This document shows positions 16,156-24,402 of a stretch of 64,000 nucleotides of DNA, piece by piece. Under the pieces are notes generated by a model. The model worked only from the letters and a program-made list of their open reading frames with translations. It ran no database searches and was not told where the DNA came from. A program made the position numbers and the translations under genes. Source of the stretch: JBBTQS01 sp964627055 (GTDB taxonomy: Bacteria; Patescibacteriota; Patescibacteriia; Magasanikbacterales; JBBTQS01); contig CAZVGV010000001.1 in assembly GCA_964627055.1 (NCBI GenBank), positions 1 through 64,000 of the forward strand. Reading direction: 5' to 3'. The first letter of the stretch is position 1. Each line of letters opens with the position of its first letter.

Positions 16156-17592
16156 TTATCCCTCACTTGTTAACCGTGCTTTGATCCCTTCGATCTCCTG
16201 CTTGAGCTGAAGATTGTTCTTCACCTCTGTGGATATCTTGTTATGTGCGTGCATGGCTGTGGTGTGATCGCGACCGCCAAGCTCTTCTCCAATAGAAGGA
16301 TACGAGAGCTTAAGCTCTTCTCGCAAGATGTACATGATGATCTGGCGTGGGAACGCGAGACGCTTCTCACGAGAAGATCCAAGAATTTCGTTGAGAGGTA
16401 GGCCGTAGAATTCCGCGACGATCTCGACGATAGCCTTGGGGGATTTGGGCTGGCGTGTGCCAGTTGTCTCTACGGTTGAGAGAATGCTTCGAACAGAGTC
16501 CTCAGTCGGCGTGATGTTCTTGAGCTCGTGCCATGCCATGATTTTGTTGAGTGCTCCTTCAAGTTCACGAATGTTGTTCTGCACCATGGTCGCAATGATG
16601 GCAAGTAATTCTTTACTGAGGCGATACTGGCGGTCGTTGCACTTGGATTCAAGAATGGCGATACGAGTTTCGAGATCTGGTGGAGCAACATCCACAATCA
16701 TTCCCCATTCGAAGCGAGACTTCAGGCGCTCTTCGAGCGAAATTGCCTTTGGTGGTCGATCTGAGGAGAGAATGATTTGCTTGTTTGCCTGGTGGAGTTC
16801 GTTGAAGGTGTGGAAGAATTCCTCTTGCGTTCGTTCTTTGCCTGCAATGAATTGCACATCGTCGATCATGAGTAGATCAACGTTGCGATAGCGGTTTTTG
16901 AATTCCTTTGCGCTACCTGTACGAACAGAATTAAGGAAATCGTTGGTGAACTTCTCACAGGTCACGTAAATACAATTCTTGATCTTTTGGGTTCGGAGTA
17001 GTTCGTTGCCAATGGCCTGGAGGAGGTGTGTCTTGCCCAGTCCCACACCTCCATAGATGAAGAGCGGATTGTAGGCAACGCCAGGTCGAGAAGCAACTGC
17101 TTGCGCAGCAGCATGGGCGAGTTCGTTGGTTTTGCCAACAATAAATGTTTCAAATACGTAGCGCGGGTTCAGACCGAACTCATTCACGGTCGGCATTGGG
17201 TCTGAAGAGGAGCGAACCGGCTGTTGTTGCTGTGGATTTACGGTCGCAGGGGTCTGTGCAGCTGGAGTGTTGGCTGGGGTTGTTGCACCTGACGCTTGTA
17301 CTGGAGCAACTGCCTGTGGCTGCGCAGTGCGAGCTGCAGGATTGGTTTGCTCTACCTTATAGTAAATTTTTTGTACTCCGAGTCCGGAGATGCGTTCGAT
17401 GGCGTGGAGAATCTGCGAATGATACTTTTTTTCGAGCCATGTCTTCGCAAATGCCGTAGGAACGGTGATGATGACATTGCCTTTTTCGAAATGGCTGATG
17501 CCTGTGTTATGGAACCACGTTATGAAGTTGGCCCGGCTGACCGAAAGCTCGAATTCCGCGAGCACGGCGTCCCAAATTTGCTGGTGTGTCAT
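16156..17592 (-). CDS. dnaA: Chromosomal replication initiator DnaA
   Basis: 478 aa. Domain I (about 1-85, MTHQQIWDAVLAEFELSVSR), a Pro/Ala/Gln-rich linker (about 85-140), the AAA+ domain III (NPLFIYGGVGLGKTHL Walker A, LLMIDDVQFIAGK Walker B, ILSSDRPPKAI sensor 1) and the DNA-binding domain IV with GGRDHTTAMHAHNKI contacting DnaA boxes. It diverges from rpmH across a 202-bp gap that holds DnaA boxes. Confidence 0.98.
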   Translation of the reverse strand: MTHQQIWDAVLAEFELSVSRANFITWFHNTGISHFEKGNVIITVPTAFAKTWLEKKYHSQILHAIERISGLGVQKIYYKVEQTNPAARTAQPQAVAPVQASGATTPANTPAAQTPATVNPQQQQPVRSSSDPMPTVNEFGLNPRYVFETFIVGKTNELAHAAAQAVASRPGVAYNPLFIYGGVGLGKTHLLQAIGNELLRTQKIKNCIYVTCEKFTNDFLNSVRTGSAKEFKNRYRNVDLLMIDDVQFIAGKERTQEEFFHTFNELHQANKQIILSSDRPPKAISLEERLKSRFEWGMIVDVAPPDLETRIAILESKCNDRQYRLSKELLAIIATMVQNNIRELEGALNKIMAWHELKNITPTEDSVRSILSTVETTGTRQPKSPKAIVEIVAEFYGLPLNEILGSSREKRLAFPRQIIMYILREELKLSYPSIGEELGGRDHTTAMHAHNKISTEVKNNLQLKQEIEGIKARLTSEG

Positions 17593-17746
17593 ACTCCGAG
17601 TAGTTCAAAAACGTAACCAAATGGCAACGTGAGCTCAGTGTACCACCTATGGATAAAATGGAAAGGTATCCACAGGGGGTAAACAGTGCACAGGGGGTGC
17701 ACAAGCAGGGGACTGCGTGTGGATAAGAGTACACTGGGTGTGGGGC
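17593..17746 (+). other. Candidate oriC, dnaA-rpmH intergenic region
   Basis: The gap between dnaA and the divergent rpmH is a common oriC location. It contains one perfect box TGTGGATAA (17718-17726) and one-mismatch boxes TATGGATAA (17648-17656) and GTATCCACA (17666-17674). Two CAGGGGGT-type repeats (17673-17700) lie between them. No clear AT-rich unwinding element is visible inside the gap, so the true origin may extend to the box cluster at 18329 or to the 5.8-6.1 kb region. Confidence 0.5.
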
Positions 17747-17775
17747 TTGTGTAAAATCGGGGCAGATGCTATAGT
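17747..17775 (+). promoter_or_regulatory. Promoter of rpmH-rnpA-yidD
   Basis: TTGTGT (17747-17752), a 17-bp spacer and TATAGT (17770-17775). The start near 17782 leaves a 13-nt leader to the rpmH ATG. Confidence 0.75.
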
Positions 17776-17794
17776 TCTGGCGTTAGAAAACCGT

Positions 17795-17944
17795 ATGCCA
17801 AAGCGAACGTACCAGCCGAAAAAGCGCAAGCGCGCAAAGACGCATGGCTTCAGCAAGCGCATGGAGACCAAGAATGGCCGCCAAGTGCTCGCACGCCGTC
17901 GTGCAAAGGGTCGCAAGAAGCTGACTGTCTCCAGCGAGCGCTAG
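17795..17944 (+). CDS. rpmH: 50S ribosomal protein L34
   Basis: 49 aa, highly basic. MPKRTYQPKKRKRAKTHGF followed by an RMETKNGRQVLARRRAKGR region is the universal L34 pattern. An upstream in-frame GTG would start before the promoter and is rejected. First gene of the conserved rpmH-rnpA-yidD run. A hairpin GCTGTCG/CGACGGC at 17970-17990 separates it from rnpA and may tune readthrough. Confidence 0.96.
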   Translation: MPKRTYQPKKRKRAKTHGFSKRMETKNGRQVLARRRAKGRKKLTVSSER

Positions 17945-18005
17945 AATTTTGTTGTGCATTTTACGCGGCTGTCGTTTTTCGACGGCCCGTTTTGCTTTAT
18001 ACACT

Positions 18006-18344
18006 ATGTACCCGGCACGCAACCGGTTGCGCCATGAGAGTGAGGTGAAAGAGGTCCTGATGAAGGGTTCGTCCCGTTCAGGAGCGTTCGTGCGTGCAAA
18101 AATAGCGAAAAATGATGAGGGCCGAACACTGGTAACAGTGGTGGTGAGCAAAAAAACAGAAAAGACCGCGGTGGGCCGCAATCGCCTCAAGCGTCGTGTG
18201 CGGGAAGTGCTTCGAGAGGTGATTACTGGTGGAGGGATCAGGGGAAAATCTGTGGTTATCCTTGTGAATCCTTCGGCGAAAACCGCGAAATTTCAGGAAA
18301 TTCGAGCAGACGTCAAGAAAGTATTGGGTTATACACAGTTGTGA
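18006..18344 (+). CDS. rnpA: Ribonuclease P protein component
   Basis: 112 aa from MYPARNRLRHESEVKEVL. The signature VGRNRLKRRVREVLRE (about residues 57-72) is the RNR motif that contacts RNase P RNA. It removes 5' leaders of tRNA precursors together with the RNA subunit, which I do not find in this window. The stop codon lies inside a DnaA-box cluster. Confidence 0.93.
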   Translation: MYPARNRLRHESEVKEVLMKGSSRSGAFVRAKIAKNDEGRTLVTVVVSKKTEKTAVGRNRLKRRVREVLREVITGGGIRGKSVVILVNPSAKTAKFQEIRADVKKVLGYTQL

Positions 18345-18360
18345 ATAACTATGTGGATAA
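18329..18360 (+). other. Three consecutive consensus DnaA boxes
   Basis: TTATACACA (18329-18337), TGTGAATAA (18340-18348, complement TTATTCACA) and TGTGGATAA (18352-18360, complement TTATCCACA) all match TTATNCACA perfectly within 32 bp, spanning the rnpA stop and yidD start. This is the densest set of perfect boxes in the window, so it may belong to the origin or be a DnaA-regulated site. Confidence 0.65.
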
Positions 18361-18611
18361 CTTCTGTAATTTGGCACATTCCGAGACGGCTTGCGCAGGG
18401 GTTCATCCGCCTGTATCAGAGGACGTTATCGCCTGATCACAGTTGGTTGCGCGCCAAATATCCTCATGGTTACTGTAAATTTACGCCTTCTTGCTCGCAG
18501 TATGGGTACGAGGCGTATGGGAGGTGTGGGTTTTTGAAGGGGTCGGTGAAGACAGCTTGGCGGATTGTGCGATGTAATCCCTGGAGTGCAGGTGGAGTGG
18601 ATCTTCCTTAA
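18351..18611 (+). CDS. yidD: Membrane protein insertion efficiency factor YidD
   Basis: 86 aa. CKFTPSCSQYGYEAY and LKGSVKTAWRIVRCNPW are diagnostic for YidD, a small amphipathic membrane-associated protein helping YidC-mediated insertion. The ATG lies inside a DnaA box, 6 bp after rnpA. The usual next gene, yidC, is missing here and the convergent yggU-like gene follows, overlapping by 4 bp. Confidence 0.93.
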   Translation: MWITSVIWHIPRRLAQGFIRLYQRTLSPDHSWLRAKYPHGYCKFTPSCSQYGYEAYGRCGFLKGSVKTAWRIVRCNPWSAGGVDLP

Positions 18612-18832
18612 TCAATTTCTAAGATTTTGGTCTTGGATGTACTACCTCGCACCACGGAAATGGTGGAGGGTGCAGTATCGAAATGACGTGCAACGACGCG
18701 AATGATCGCGTGGTTTGCTTTGTTGTCTACTGCAGTGGCGTGGACCCAAACATCGAGAACCCCCGGGGAGCGCTCCGTGATTGTTTCCTTGCTCGAGCCT
18801 GGGTGCGCGTGAATGGTGATGCGCTTAGGCAC
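18608..18832 (-). CDS. DUF167/YggU family protein
   Basis: 74 aa from GTG 18832 (VPKRITIHAHPGSSKETI). The family pattern is clear: HAHPGSSKE, GVLDVWVHATAVDNKANHAI, and the last strand STSKTKILEI. YggU proteins are small alpha/beta proteins of unknown role. An ATG at 18874 would add 14 Ser/Lys-rich residues that merely read nfo out of frame, so the GTG start with an 8-bp overlap to nfo is preferred. Confidence 0.75.
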   Translation of the reverse strand: MPKRITIHAHPGSSKETITERSPGVLDVWVHATAVDNKANHAIIRVVARHFDTAPSTISVVRGSTSKTKILEID

Positions 18833-19661
18833 GGAGATTCTTGAGGAGCTTGATGTCTTCGACGACTTTGTCATATTCAGTTTCGAGATACCAATTCACA
18901 TGCTGTAGGCGTGGTTCATTGATGAGTGCACGGAATCCCTCAACTCCGATCTTGCCGTCGCCGATATGGTCGTGACGGTCTTTGTGTGAACCAAGATCGA
19001 CCATGGAGTCGTTACAGTGGCTGATGACAAATCTATCCAGACCGATTGTTTTATCGAATTGGTCAAGCGTTGCTGAGACTGCCGCGGCGTCGCGCAGGTC
19101 ATAACCAGAGCCGAATGCGTGTTGCGTGTCGAAGCAAACGCCGATGTTATATGCCTTGAGCTTGGGGTGGTGGATGATTTCGGCGATTCCTTCGAAGGTG
19201 CCCCCGATGACTTCGCCAGATCCTGCGGAGATTTCGATGAGGAATCTCGTTGAGCCAGTGTAGCCATCGAGTACGCGATCAAGTCCTTCGATTACTTTTG
19301 GTAACCCTTCATCGTGACCGAGATCTTTGTAGGAGCCGAGATGCGTCATGACGTAGCTGGCCTTGATGAGCGAGCCGCGTTCGAGTTCTTCGCGCACGAC
19401 GGTGGAGGAGCCGTAGCGGATGTTATTTTTCGCGGATGCGAAGTTGATGAAGTATGGTGTGTGGATGGTCCATTCTTTCTGGTTGTACTTCTCGCACTCT
19501 GCGAGGAATTGTTCGACAATTTCTGGCGAGAGCACGGGGACGGAGCCGCCTTGTGGGGAGCGGCTGAAGATTTGGAACACCTCGCACCCGAATTCGTGTG
19601 CGCGCTGGGGTGCTTTCACAACGCCGCCTGCTGCTGAGACGTGACAACCGATATATGACAT
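18825..19661 (-). CDS. nfo: Endonuclease IV (AP endonuclease)
   Basis: 278 aa, standard length for this TIM-barrel tri-zinc enzyme that cuts 5' of abasic sites in base excision repair. Visible metal-ligand motifs: GCHVSAAGG, HTPYFINFA, CFDTQHAFGSGYD, ISHCNDSMVDLGSHKDRH and HIGDGKIG, and a final LETEYD. It overlaps the yggU-like gene. Confidence 0.95.
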   Translation of the reverse strand: MSYIGCHVSAAGGVVKAPQRAHEFGCEVFQIFSRSPQGGSVPVLSPEIVEQFLAECEKYNQKEWTIHTPYFINFASAKNNIRYGSSTVVREELERGSLIKASYVMTHLGSYKDLGHDEGLPKVIEGLDRVLDGYTGSTRFLIEISAGSGEVIGGTFEGIAEIIHHPKLKAYNIGVCFDTQHAFGSGYDLRDAAAVSATLDQFDKTIGLDRFVISHCNDSMVDLGSHKDRHDHIGDGKIGVEGFRALINEPRLQHVNWYLETEYDKVVEDIKLLKNLRA

Positions 19662-19731
19662 ATGGAGAGAGTATAGCGTGTAGTGGGAAAAAAGGAACAG
19701 GTGTTAGTGTATAGTGCTATACTGTTGGTGT

Positions 19732-20304
19732 ATGAATAAAGTTTTTGCATTGTCGACTTTACTCTGCCTTGTGGCAGTCGGTGTTGTTTGCTCATATGTA
19801 TTTGGCATTCCACGTGTAGCTGATGGGGTGGTTGAACCAGATGAGACTGCGCAGATTCGCTACGAAGCCCAAGCGCTGGCAGCGGCGGGTGAGCCTGCTC
19901 GCACTGTTTTCGATGAGGAGACAGAGGAAACGTATGTGTCATTTGTTGTGCCAGCTGGAGAGCAGCGCATGGAGCTTACTGAGGAAGCAGCAAGCTTCAA
20001 GCGTGGTGGTGGCGATGATTCTGAAATGATCATGTTTGCCGACGTGAACTTCGACGGTGTACTGGATGTGGGAGTGCTCACATCGATTGGGTATATGGGT
20101 GTGAATTTGTTTCATACGTACTACACATTCAACAATATGACCAAGCAGTACGAGGAAGTGCCTGATCTAGGTGAAGTACCATATGGTGTGGAGATTGATG
20201 CGGCCACGAGAACAATGGTTGCTCGCATGAAGGACGGTCCGACATGGGTAGAGGAGATCATTACCTACGATGGAACGACCTATACGCGTACTCGCTCTAA
20301 GTAA
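19732..20304 (+). CDS. Secreted or membrane-anchored hypothetical with XAC2610-like repeat
   Basis: 190 aa. MNKVFALSTLLCLVAVGVVCSYVFG is a signal peptide or single anchor. The central MIMFADVNFDGVLDVGVLT and the following FHTYYTFNNMTKQYEEV resemble the calcium-binding-like DxNxDG segment of XAC2610/FG-GAP-type proteins; this is inference from pattern. TATACT at 19718-19723 puts the transcription start about 2 nt before the ATG, so a leaderless mRNA is likely. The function is unknown. Confidence 0.65.
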   Translation: MNKVFALSTLLCLVAVGVVCSYVFGIPRVADGVVEPDETAQIRYEAQALAAAGEPARTVFDEETEETYVSFVVPAGEQRMELTEEAASFKRGGGDDSEMIMFADVNFDGVLDVGVLTSIGYMGVNLFHTYYTFNNMTKQYEEVPDLGEVPYGVEIDAATRTMVARMKDGPTWVEEIITYDGTTYTRTRSK

Positions 20305-20314
20305 TGAACAGAAA

Positions 20315-20353
20315 AGAAATACCCCGGGCACACGTGCGCGGGGTATTTCTTTC
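20315..20353 (+). terminator. Bidirectional terminator between 19732 gene and tig
   Basis: A 12-bp perfect stem (20315-20326 with 20339-20350) is flanked by A- and T-rich ends on both sides. It serves the plus-strand gene and the convergent tig. Confidence 0.85.
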
Positions 20354-20368
20354 GATGACTCGGCTTTC

Positions 20369-21649
20369 TTACTTAATCAGTTTTTCTTTGAGCTCGCGCA
20401 ATGCCTTGCGGTTGCGTAGCATTCCTGCGAGTGACTCGCGCGTGTCGACGGTGTCGAGTTGTGCGAGGATTTCCTTGTCGTTCTTGTAGTGCTCTTTCAT
20501 GTTGTCGATCTCCTTCTGTACTTCGGCAGCGTCGACGTCGATCTTTTCGCGCTCAATGTATGCGCGCAACGCGAGTGTAGACTTCACACGCTTCTCCGCT
20601 TGCTCTGCATAGCCTGCACCGAATTCCTCGGCAGTCTTGTTCACGGATGCGAGGTAATCTTCCATGGTAAGGCCCTGAGACTCTACGCGCTGCTTGAGCT
20701 CGCCGAAGATGCGGCGCTTCTCTGCATCGAGGAGTACCTCTGGGATCTCGTCGAACTTGGACTTCGCGATGATCTGCTCGAGAAGTTCAGATTCCTGACG
20801 TTCTTCTTCCTTCTGCGTTGCTTCGGTCTGCAAGTTGGTCTTGAGAAGCTCGCGCAATTTCTCCATCGACTCCTGGCCAAATCCCTTCGCAAACTCTTCA
20901 TTCAACTCTGGGAACTGGCGCTCGAACACATCCTTCACCTTCACGGAGAACTGTACGTCCTTACCAGCGAGGTGCTTCTGGTAGTGTTCCTTGGGGAAGG
21001 TGAGAGTGAATTTCTTTTCGTCATCTTTCTTGAGGCCGAGGAGTTCTGCAGGAAGACCTGGAACATAGTAGTCCTCGCTCAAGTACACGCCATGGTCCTT
21101 GGTCTGACCACCTTCTACCGGCACGTTGTCGACGGAGAGCTCCATGTCTACAACGACCTTATCCTCCTTGCCTGCAGCGCCAGCCTTCGCAACTTCAGTA
21201 CCGCGCATTTTGCGAAGCGACTCCATGGTTTCGTCGACTTGCTTGTCTTCGACAGTTGCGTCTTTCTTCTCAACCTTGATTTTCGAAAGGTCTGGGAGCT
21301 CAACATTTGGAAGTACAGCAACCGTTGCAGTGAACTCGCAGTTGTTGCCTGGGGCGAGCTTCTTCACATTCACCTGTGGCATGCCAATGGTCTTGAGGTT
21401 CTTCTCCTTCACGGCTGCGTAGTAGCTGCTCTGCACCGCACGCTCAAGTGAGGCTTCGTAGATTGCCATTTCGCCGACCTCTGCCTTTACCTTCTCGTAT
21501 GGCGCATGACCACGGCGGAATCCCTTGATATCACGGTGTTCTGAAATGTGCTTTGCAGCGCGTTCAACGTGGGGGCGCATTTCGGCGTCCGTGAGTGTAA
21601 CGGTGATTTCAACTTGCGACTTTGGGAGATTTTTTACCTCAATTTGCAT
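20369..21649 (-). CDS. tig: Trigger factor (ribosome-associated chaperone)
   Basis: 426 aa from MQIEVKNLPKSQVEI. The N-terminal ribosome-binding domain contains the loop KGFRRGHAPYEKV (a GFRxGxxP match). A PPIase-like middle domain (about 150-235, GKEDKVVVDMELSVDN to FPKEHY) and a long helical C-terminal chaperone domain rich in Glu/Lys follow. Upstream in-frame codons to 21766 read through the promoter and are excluded. TTGACG-17-TACACT at 21705-21677 is its promoter. Confidence 0.94.
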   Translation of the reverse strand: MQIEVKNLPKSQVEITVTLTDAEMRPHVERAAKHISEHRDIKGFRRGHAPYEKVKAEVGEMAIYEASLERAVQSSYYAAVKEKNLKTIGMPQVNVKKLAPGNNCEFTATVAVLPNVELPDLSKIKVEKKDATVEDKQVDETMESLRKMRGTEVAKAGAAGKEDKVVVDMELSVDNVPVEGGQTKDHGVYLSEDYYVPGLPAELLGLKKDDEKKFTLTFPKEHYQKHLAGKDVQFSVKVKDVFERQFPELNEEFAKGFGQESMEKLRELLKTNLQTEATQKEEERQESELLEQIIAKSKFDEIPEVLLDAEKRRIFGELKQRVESQGLTMEDYLASVNKTAEEFGAGYAEQAEKRVKSTLALRAYIEREKIDVDAAEVQKEIDNMKEHYKNDKEILAQLDTVDTRESLAGMLRNRKALRELKEKLIK

Positions 21650-21676
21650 AGCATTCCATGAATAGATAACGCGGTA

Positions 21677-21705
21677 AGTGTAGAAAATATTAGCAAAAAC
21701 GTCAA
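21677..21705 (-). promoter_or_regulatory. Promoter of tig
   Basis: Minus strand TTGACG (21705-21700), a 17-bp spacer and TACACT (21682-21677), with a leader of about 22 nt. Confidence 0.75.
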
Positions 21706-21713
21706 TGTTTTCA

Positions 21714-21741
21714 TTGACATATTCGGTAATCTGATTAAAAT
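21714..21741 (+). promoter_or_regulatory. Promoter of 21793 gene
   Basis: TTGACA (21714-21719), a 16-bp spacer and TAAAAT (21736-21741), diverging from the tig promoter. The leader is about 45 nt and ends in a GGAGGG ribosome-binding site. Confidence 0.7.
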
Positions 21742-21792
21742 GGCCAGACGCGAGCTCCAACAACACATCTGCTCGCGTTCGGAGGGTTACTC

Positions 21793-22149
21793 GTGAAGCA
21801 TGAATTCCGGATCGTACTTCCTAAGGAGGTGACCAAACCCAGAGTGGAGGACGTCACGAATGCTCGGCTCGTCCTTCTCCGCGATGGGAGGCAAATCGCG
21901 CACGAATCGTTTTCAACCGAAGGAGAGATGCCTCGCGCGAACCTTACGAGGTGGATGACTGACATGGTGCCTCCGGGTGAGCATGTGCATCTGATGGATC
22001 AGGTCTATCGGGAGTTCGTTCAACTCTTTGCACAAACGGAGGCGAACGGCGTCAGCATGGAGCTGTCCAATGGTGTGCTCAAGTTGCGCCCCATCGTCTG
22101 TGCTCGGCAGCCGAACGAGGCGAGTAATCACCCTGACCACATCGACTGA
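21793..22149 (+). CDS. Hypothetical protein with strong Shine-Dalgarno
   Basis: 118 aa starting at GTG 21793, chosen because GGAGGG (21781-21786) sits 6 nt upstream. The protein is soluble, with charged N-terminal (KHEFRIVLPKEVTKPRVEDVTNARLVLLRDG) and mixed alpha/beta character, no membrane segment and no motif I recognise. It has its own promoter and a very long terminator stem, so it is an autonomous accessory gene. Confidence 0.7.
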   Translation: MKHEFRIVLPKEVTKPRVEDVTNARLVLLRDGRQIAHESFSTEGEMPRANLTRWMTDMVPPGEHVHLMDQVYREFVQLFAQTEANGVSMELSNGVLKLRPIVCARQPNEASNHPDHID

Positions 22150-22157
22150 CAACAACA

Positions 22158-22202
22158 CAAACGAAAAACCGACGTCCCGGAGGCACGTCGGTTTTTCGTT
22201 TG
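22158..22202 (+). terminator. Bidirectional terminator with 18-bp stem
   Basis: A perfect 18-bp stem (22158-22175 with 22185-22202) with a 9-nt loop has A5 and T5 tracts inside the arms. It ends the 21793 gene and the convergent hppA. Confidence 0.9.
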
Positions 22203-22216
22203 TCCAAGTGAGTTGC

Positions 22217-24238
22217 TTACACCAACATCGAGACGATGAGCAGAGCGACGATGTTGAGAATCTTGATCATTGGGTTCACAGCTGGACCAGCAGTGTCCTT
22301 GTATGGGTCACCAACAGTGTCACCAGTAACAGCTGCTTGGTGCGCGATCGAACCCTTGCCGCCGTAGTTACCCTGTTCGATGAACTTCTTCGCGTTGTCC
22401 CAAGCGCCACCACCAGAGGTCATGGAGATTGCAACAAAGAGACCTGTTACGATCGAACCAACAAGGAGGCCACCAAGTGCTTCAGGTCCAAGCAAGAAAC
22501 CAACAACGATTGGCACTACTACTGGAATAAGAGCTGGGACAACCATTTCAGAGATTGCGCCCTTCGTAACAATGTCTACTGTACGTGCGTAGTCAGGCTT
22601 CGCCTTACCTTCCATGATGCCTGCGATTTCGCGGAACTGGCGTCGTACTTCCTCAACAACCTTACCAGCAACCTTACCTACAGCCTGCATTGCGTATGCT
22701 GCAAAGAGGTATGGGAGGAGTCCACCCAAGAACAAACCAACGAGTACGTATGGGTCACCGAGCTCGAACGAAAGTTCGTGTCCGAGATTTGCGAACTCTT
22801 GGGTGTATGCAGCAAAGAGAACGATTGAAGCAAGACCTGCAGATGCAATTGCGTAGCCCTTCGTAACTGCCTTGGTTGTGTTACCAACAGCGTCGAGAGG
22901 GTCTGTAATGTTGCGAACTGACTCATCGAGCTCAGCCATTTCTGCAATACCACCAGCGTTGTCTGTGATAGGGCCGTATGCATCAATTGCAATCACGATG
23001 CCTGCCATAGAGAGCATGGACATAGCGGCAATTGCAACACCATAGATACCTTCAAGTTGGAATGCCCCAAGGATACCAGCGGCGATCACGATTACTGGAA
23101 GTGCTGTCGCCTTCATGGATACCGCAAGACCAGTGATCACGTTCGTGCCATGACCAGTTTCGCTTGCCTTTGCGATAGAGCGAACTGGCTCATACTTGGT
23201 CGAGGTGTAGTACTCAGTGATTACTACCATGAGTGCAGTCACCACAAGACCAATGAGCGCTGCGCCGTACATGCTTCCTGTGCTATTTGGGAAGAAGTGC
23301 GCTGTTGCTGGGTAGAAGAGAATTGCTGCGAGAAGGCCAGAAACTCCAAGGCCCTTGTACAGTGCATTCATGATGTTCTTCGAAGGACCAAGCTTGAAGA
23401 AGAACGTGCCAACAATCGATGTAAGAATTGAGATTGCACCGAGGAAAAGTGGGAATACTACTGCAGCCTCACCACCTGCCTTGAATACGATTGATGCGAG
23501 AAGCATCGCGGATACTGAAGTAACCGCGTAGGTTTCGAACAAGTCTGCTGCCATACCTGCACAATCACCAACGTTGTCACCAACGTTGTCGGCGATTACT
23601 GCAGGGTTGCGTGGGTCATCTTCTGGGATACCTTTTTCAACTTTACCTACGAGGTCTGCGCCCACATCAGCTGCCTTGGTGTAAATACCACCACCCAAGC
23701 GAGCGAACACGGAGATAAGTGATCCACCAAATCCGAGACCAACAAGCGCAGTCGTATCACGGGTGATCCAGTAGAAAACAGTCACACCGAGAAGCGCGAG
23801 ACCAACAACGAGCAAACCAGTCACAGAGCCGCCCTTTACAGCGACGTCGAGTGCCTGTTGCATGCCAGACTTTGCCGCTTCAGTTGTGCGGACGTTTGCG
23901 CGTACCGACACAATCATGCCGATGACTCCGGCGATAGCGGAGAGTACAGCTCCAACGAGGAAGCCGAAGGCAACGCTCCAACCTAGTGAGCTAATACCCA
24001 CGAGAATAAACACGACAAGACCGATCCATGCGACCGTCTTATACTGGCGAACCATATAGGCGTTAGCGCCTTCTTGGATCGCACGTGCGATCGCCATCAT
24101 TTTTTCGCTACCGGTTGGGCGCTGCATAACCCAGCGCGCGAGCCACAATCCATACGCGATTGCGACCAGGGACGCGACGAGCGCTGCCCACAAGTACATT
24201 GATACGTCTTGCATAAATAAGGACGTGAGTAAACGCAT
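22217..24238 (-). CDS. hppA: Membrane-bound proton-pumping pyrophosphatase
   Basis: 673 aa with about 16 membrane segments. The substrate site is clear: DVGADLVGKVEKGIPEDDPRNP, DNVGDNVGDCAGMAADLFE and the C-terminal DNAKKFIE plus DTVGDPYKDTAGPA. It couples PPi hydrolysis to proton (or sodium) export. The motif GNTTKAVTKG has Lys at the position that separates K+-independent from K+-dependent (Ala) enzymes, so the K+-independent class is inferred. ATG 24238 is 8 nt after the predicted transcription start; ATG 24214 is the alternative. Confidence 0.96.
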   Translation of the reverse strand: MRLLTSLFMQDVSMYLWAALVASLVAIAYGLWLARWVMQRPTGSEKMMAIARAIQEGANAYMVRQYKTVAWIGLVVFILVGISSLGWSVAFGFLVGAVLSAIAGVIGMIVSVRANVRTTEAAKSGMQQALDVAVKGGSVTGLLVVGLALLGVTVFYWITRDTTALVGLGFGGSLISVFARLGGGIYTKAADVGADLVGKVEKGIPEDDPRNPAVIADNVGDNVGDCAGMAADLFETYAVTSVSAMLLASIVFKAGGEAAVVFPLFLGAISILTSIVGTFFFKLGPSKNIMNALYKGLGVSGLLAAILFYPATAHFFPNSTGSMYGAALIGLVVTALMVVITEYYTSTKYEPVRSIAKASETGHGTNVITGLAVSMKATALPVIVIAAGILGAFQLEGIYGVAIAAMSMLSMAGIVIAIDAYGPITDNAGGIAEMAELDESVRNITDPLDAVGNTTKAVTKGYAIASAGLASIVLFAAYTQEFANLGHELSFELGDPYVLVGLFLGGLLPYLFAAYAMQAVGKVAGKVVEEVRRQFREIAGIMEGKAKPDYARTVDIVTKGAISEMVVPALIPVVVPIVVGFLLGPEALGGLLVGSIVTGLFVAISMTSGGGAWDNAKKFIEQGNYGGKGSIAHQAAVTGDTVGDPYKDTAGPAVNPMIKILNIVALLIVSMLV

Positions 24239-24252
24239 TAAAAACTAGCGTT

Positions 24253-24281
24253 ACTGTAAGGCAATTCCGATCAAACGTCAA
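24253..24281 (-). promoter_or_regulatory. Promoter of hppA
   Basis: Minus strand TTGACG (24281-24276), a 17-bp spacer and TACAGT (24258-24253). Confidence 0.7.
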
Positions 24282-24294
24282 TAAATATCGAGAA

Positions 24295-24320
24295 CCCCGC
24301 CGGCAGTACTGCTAGCGGGG
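24295..24320 (-). terminator. Terminator-like hairpin downstream of 24403 gene
   Basis: A near-palindrome of 26 bp (CCCCGC.. to ..GCGGGG, with inner GCAGTACTGC). It is followed on the minus strand only by TTCTCG, so it lacks a full T run but is the likely 3' end of the 24403 gene. The hppA promoter starts 14 bp further on. Confidence 0.55.
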
Positions 24321-24402
24321 CTCAAATCGTTCGAACCATGTGAAATCTTTCTCGGCTTGCGGCTATGCGCCGGGCCGGGGTGGGAGAGGTGCTGGCGCAG
24401 CC

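Noticed and set aside
20459..21451. 330-codon plus-strand frame opposite tig
   Set aside because: Shadow of tig: Leu/His/Val-rich with no recognisable domain and no promoter.
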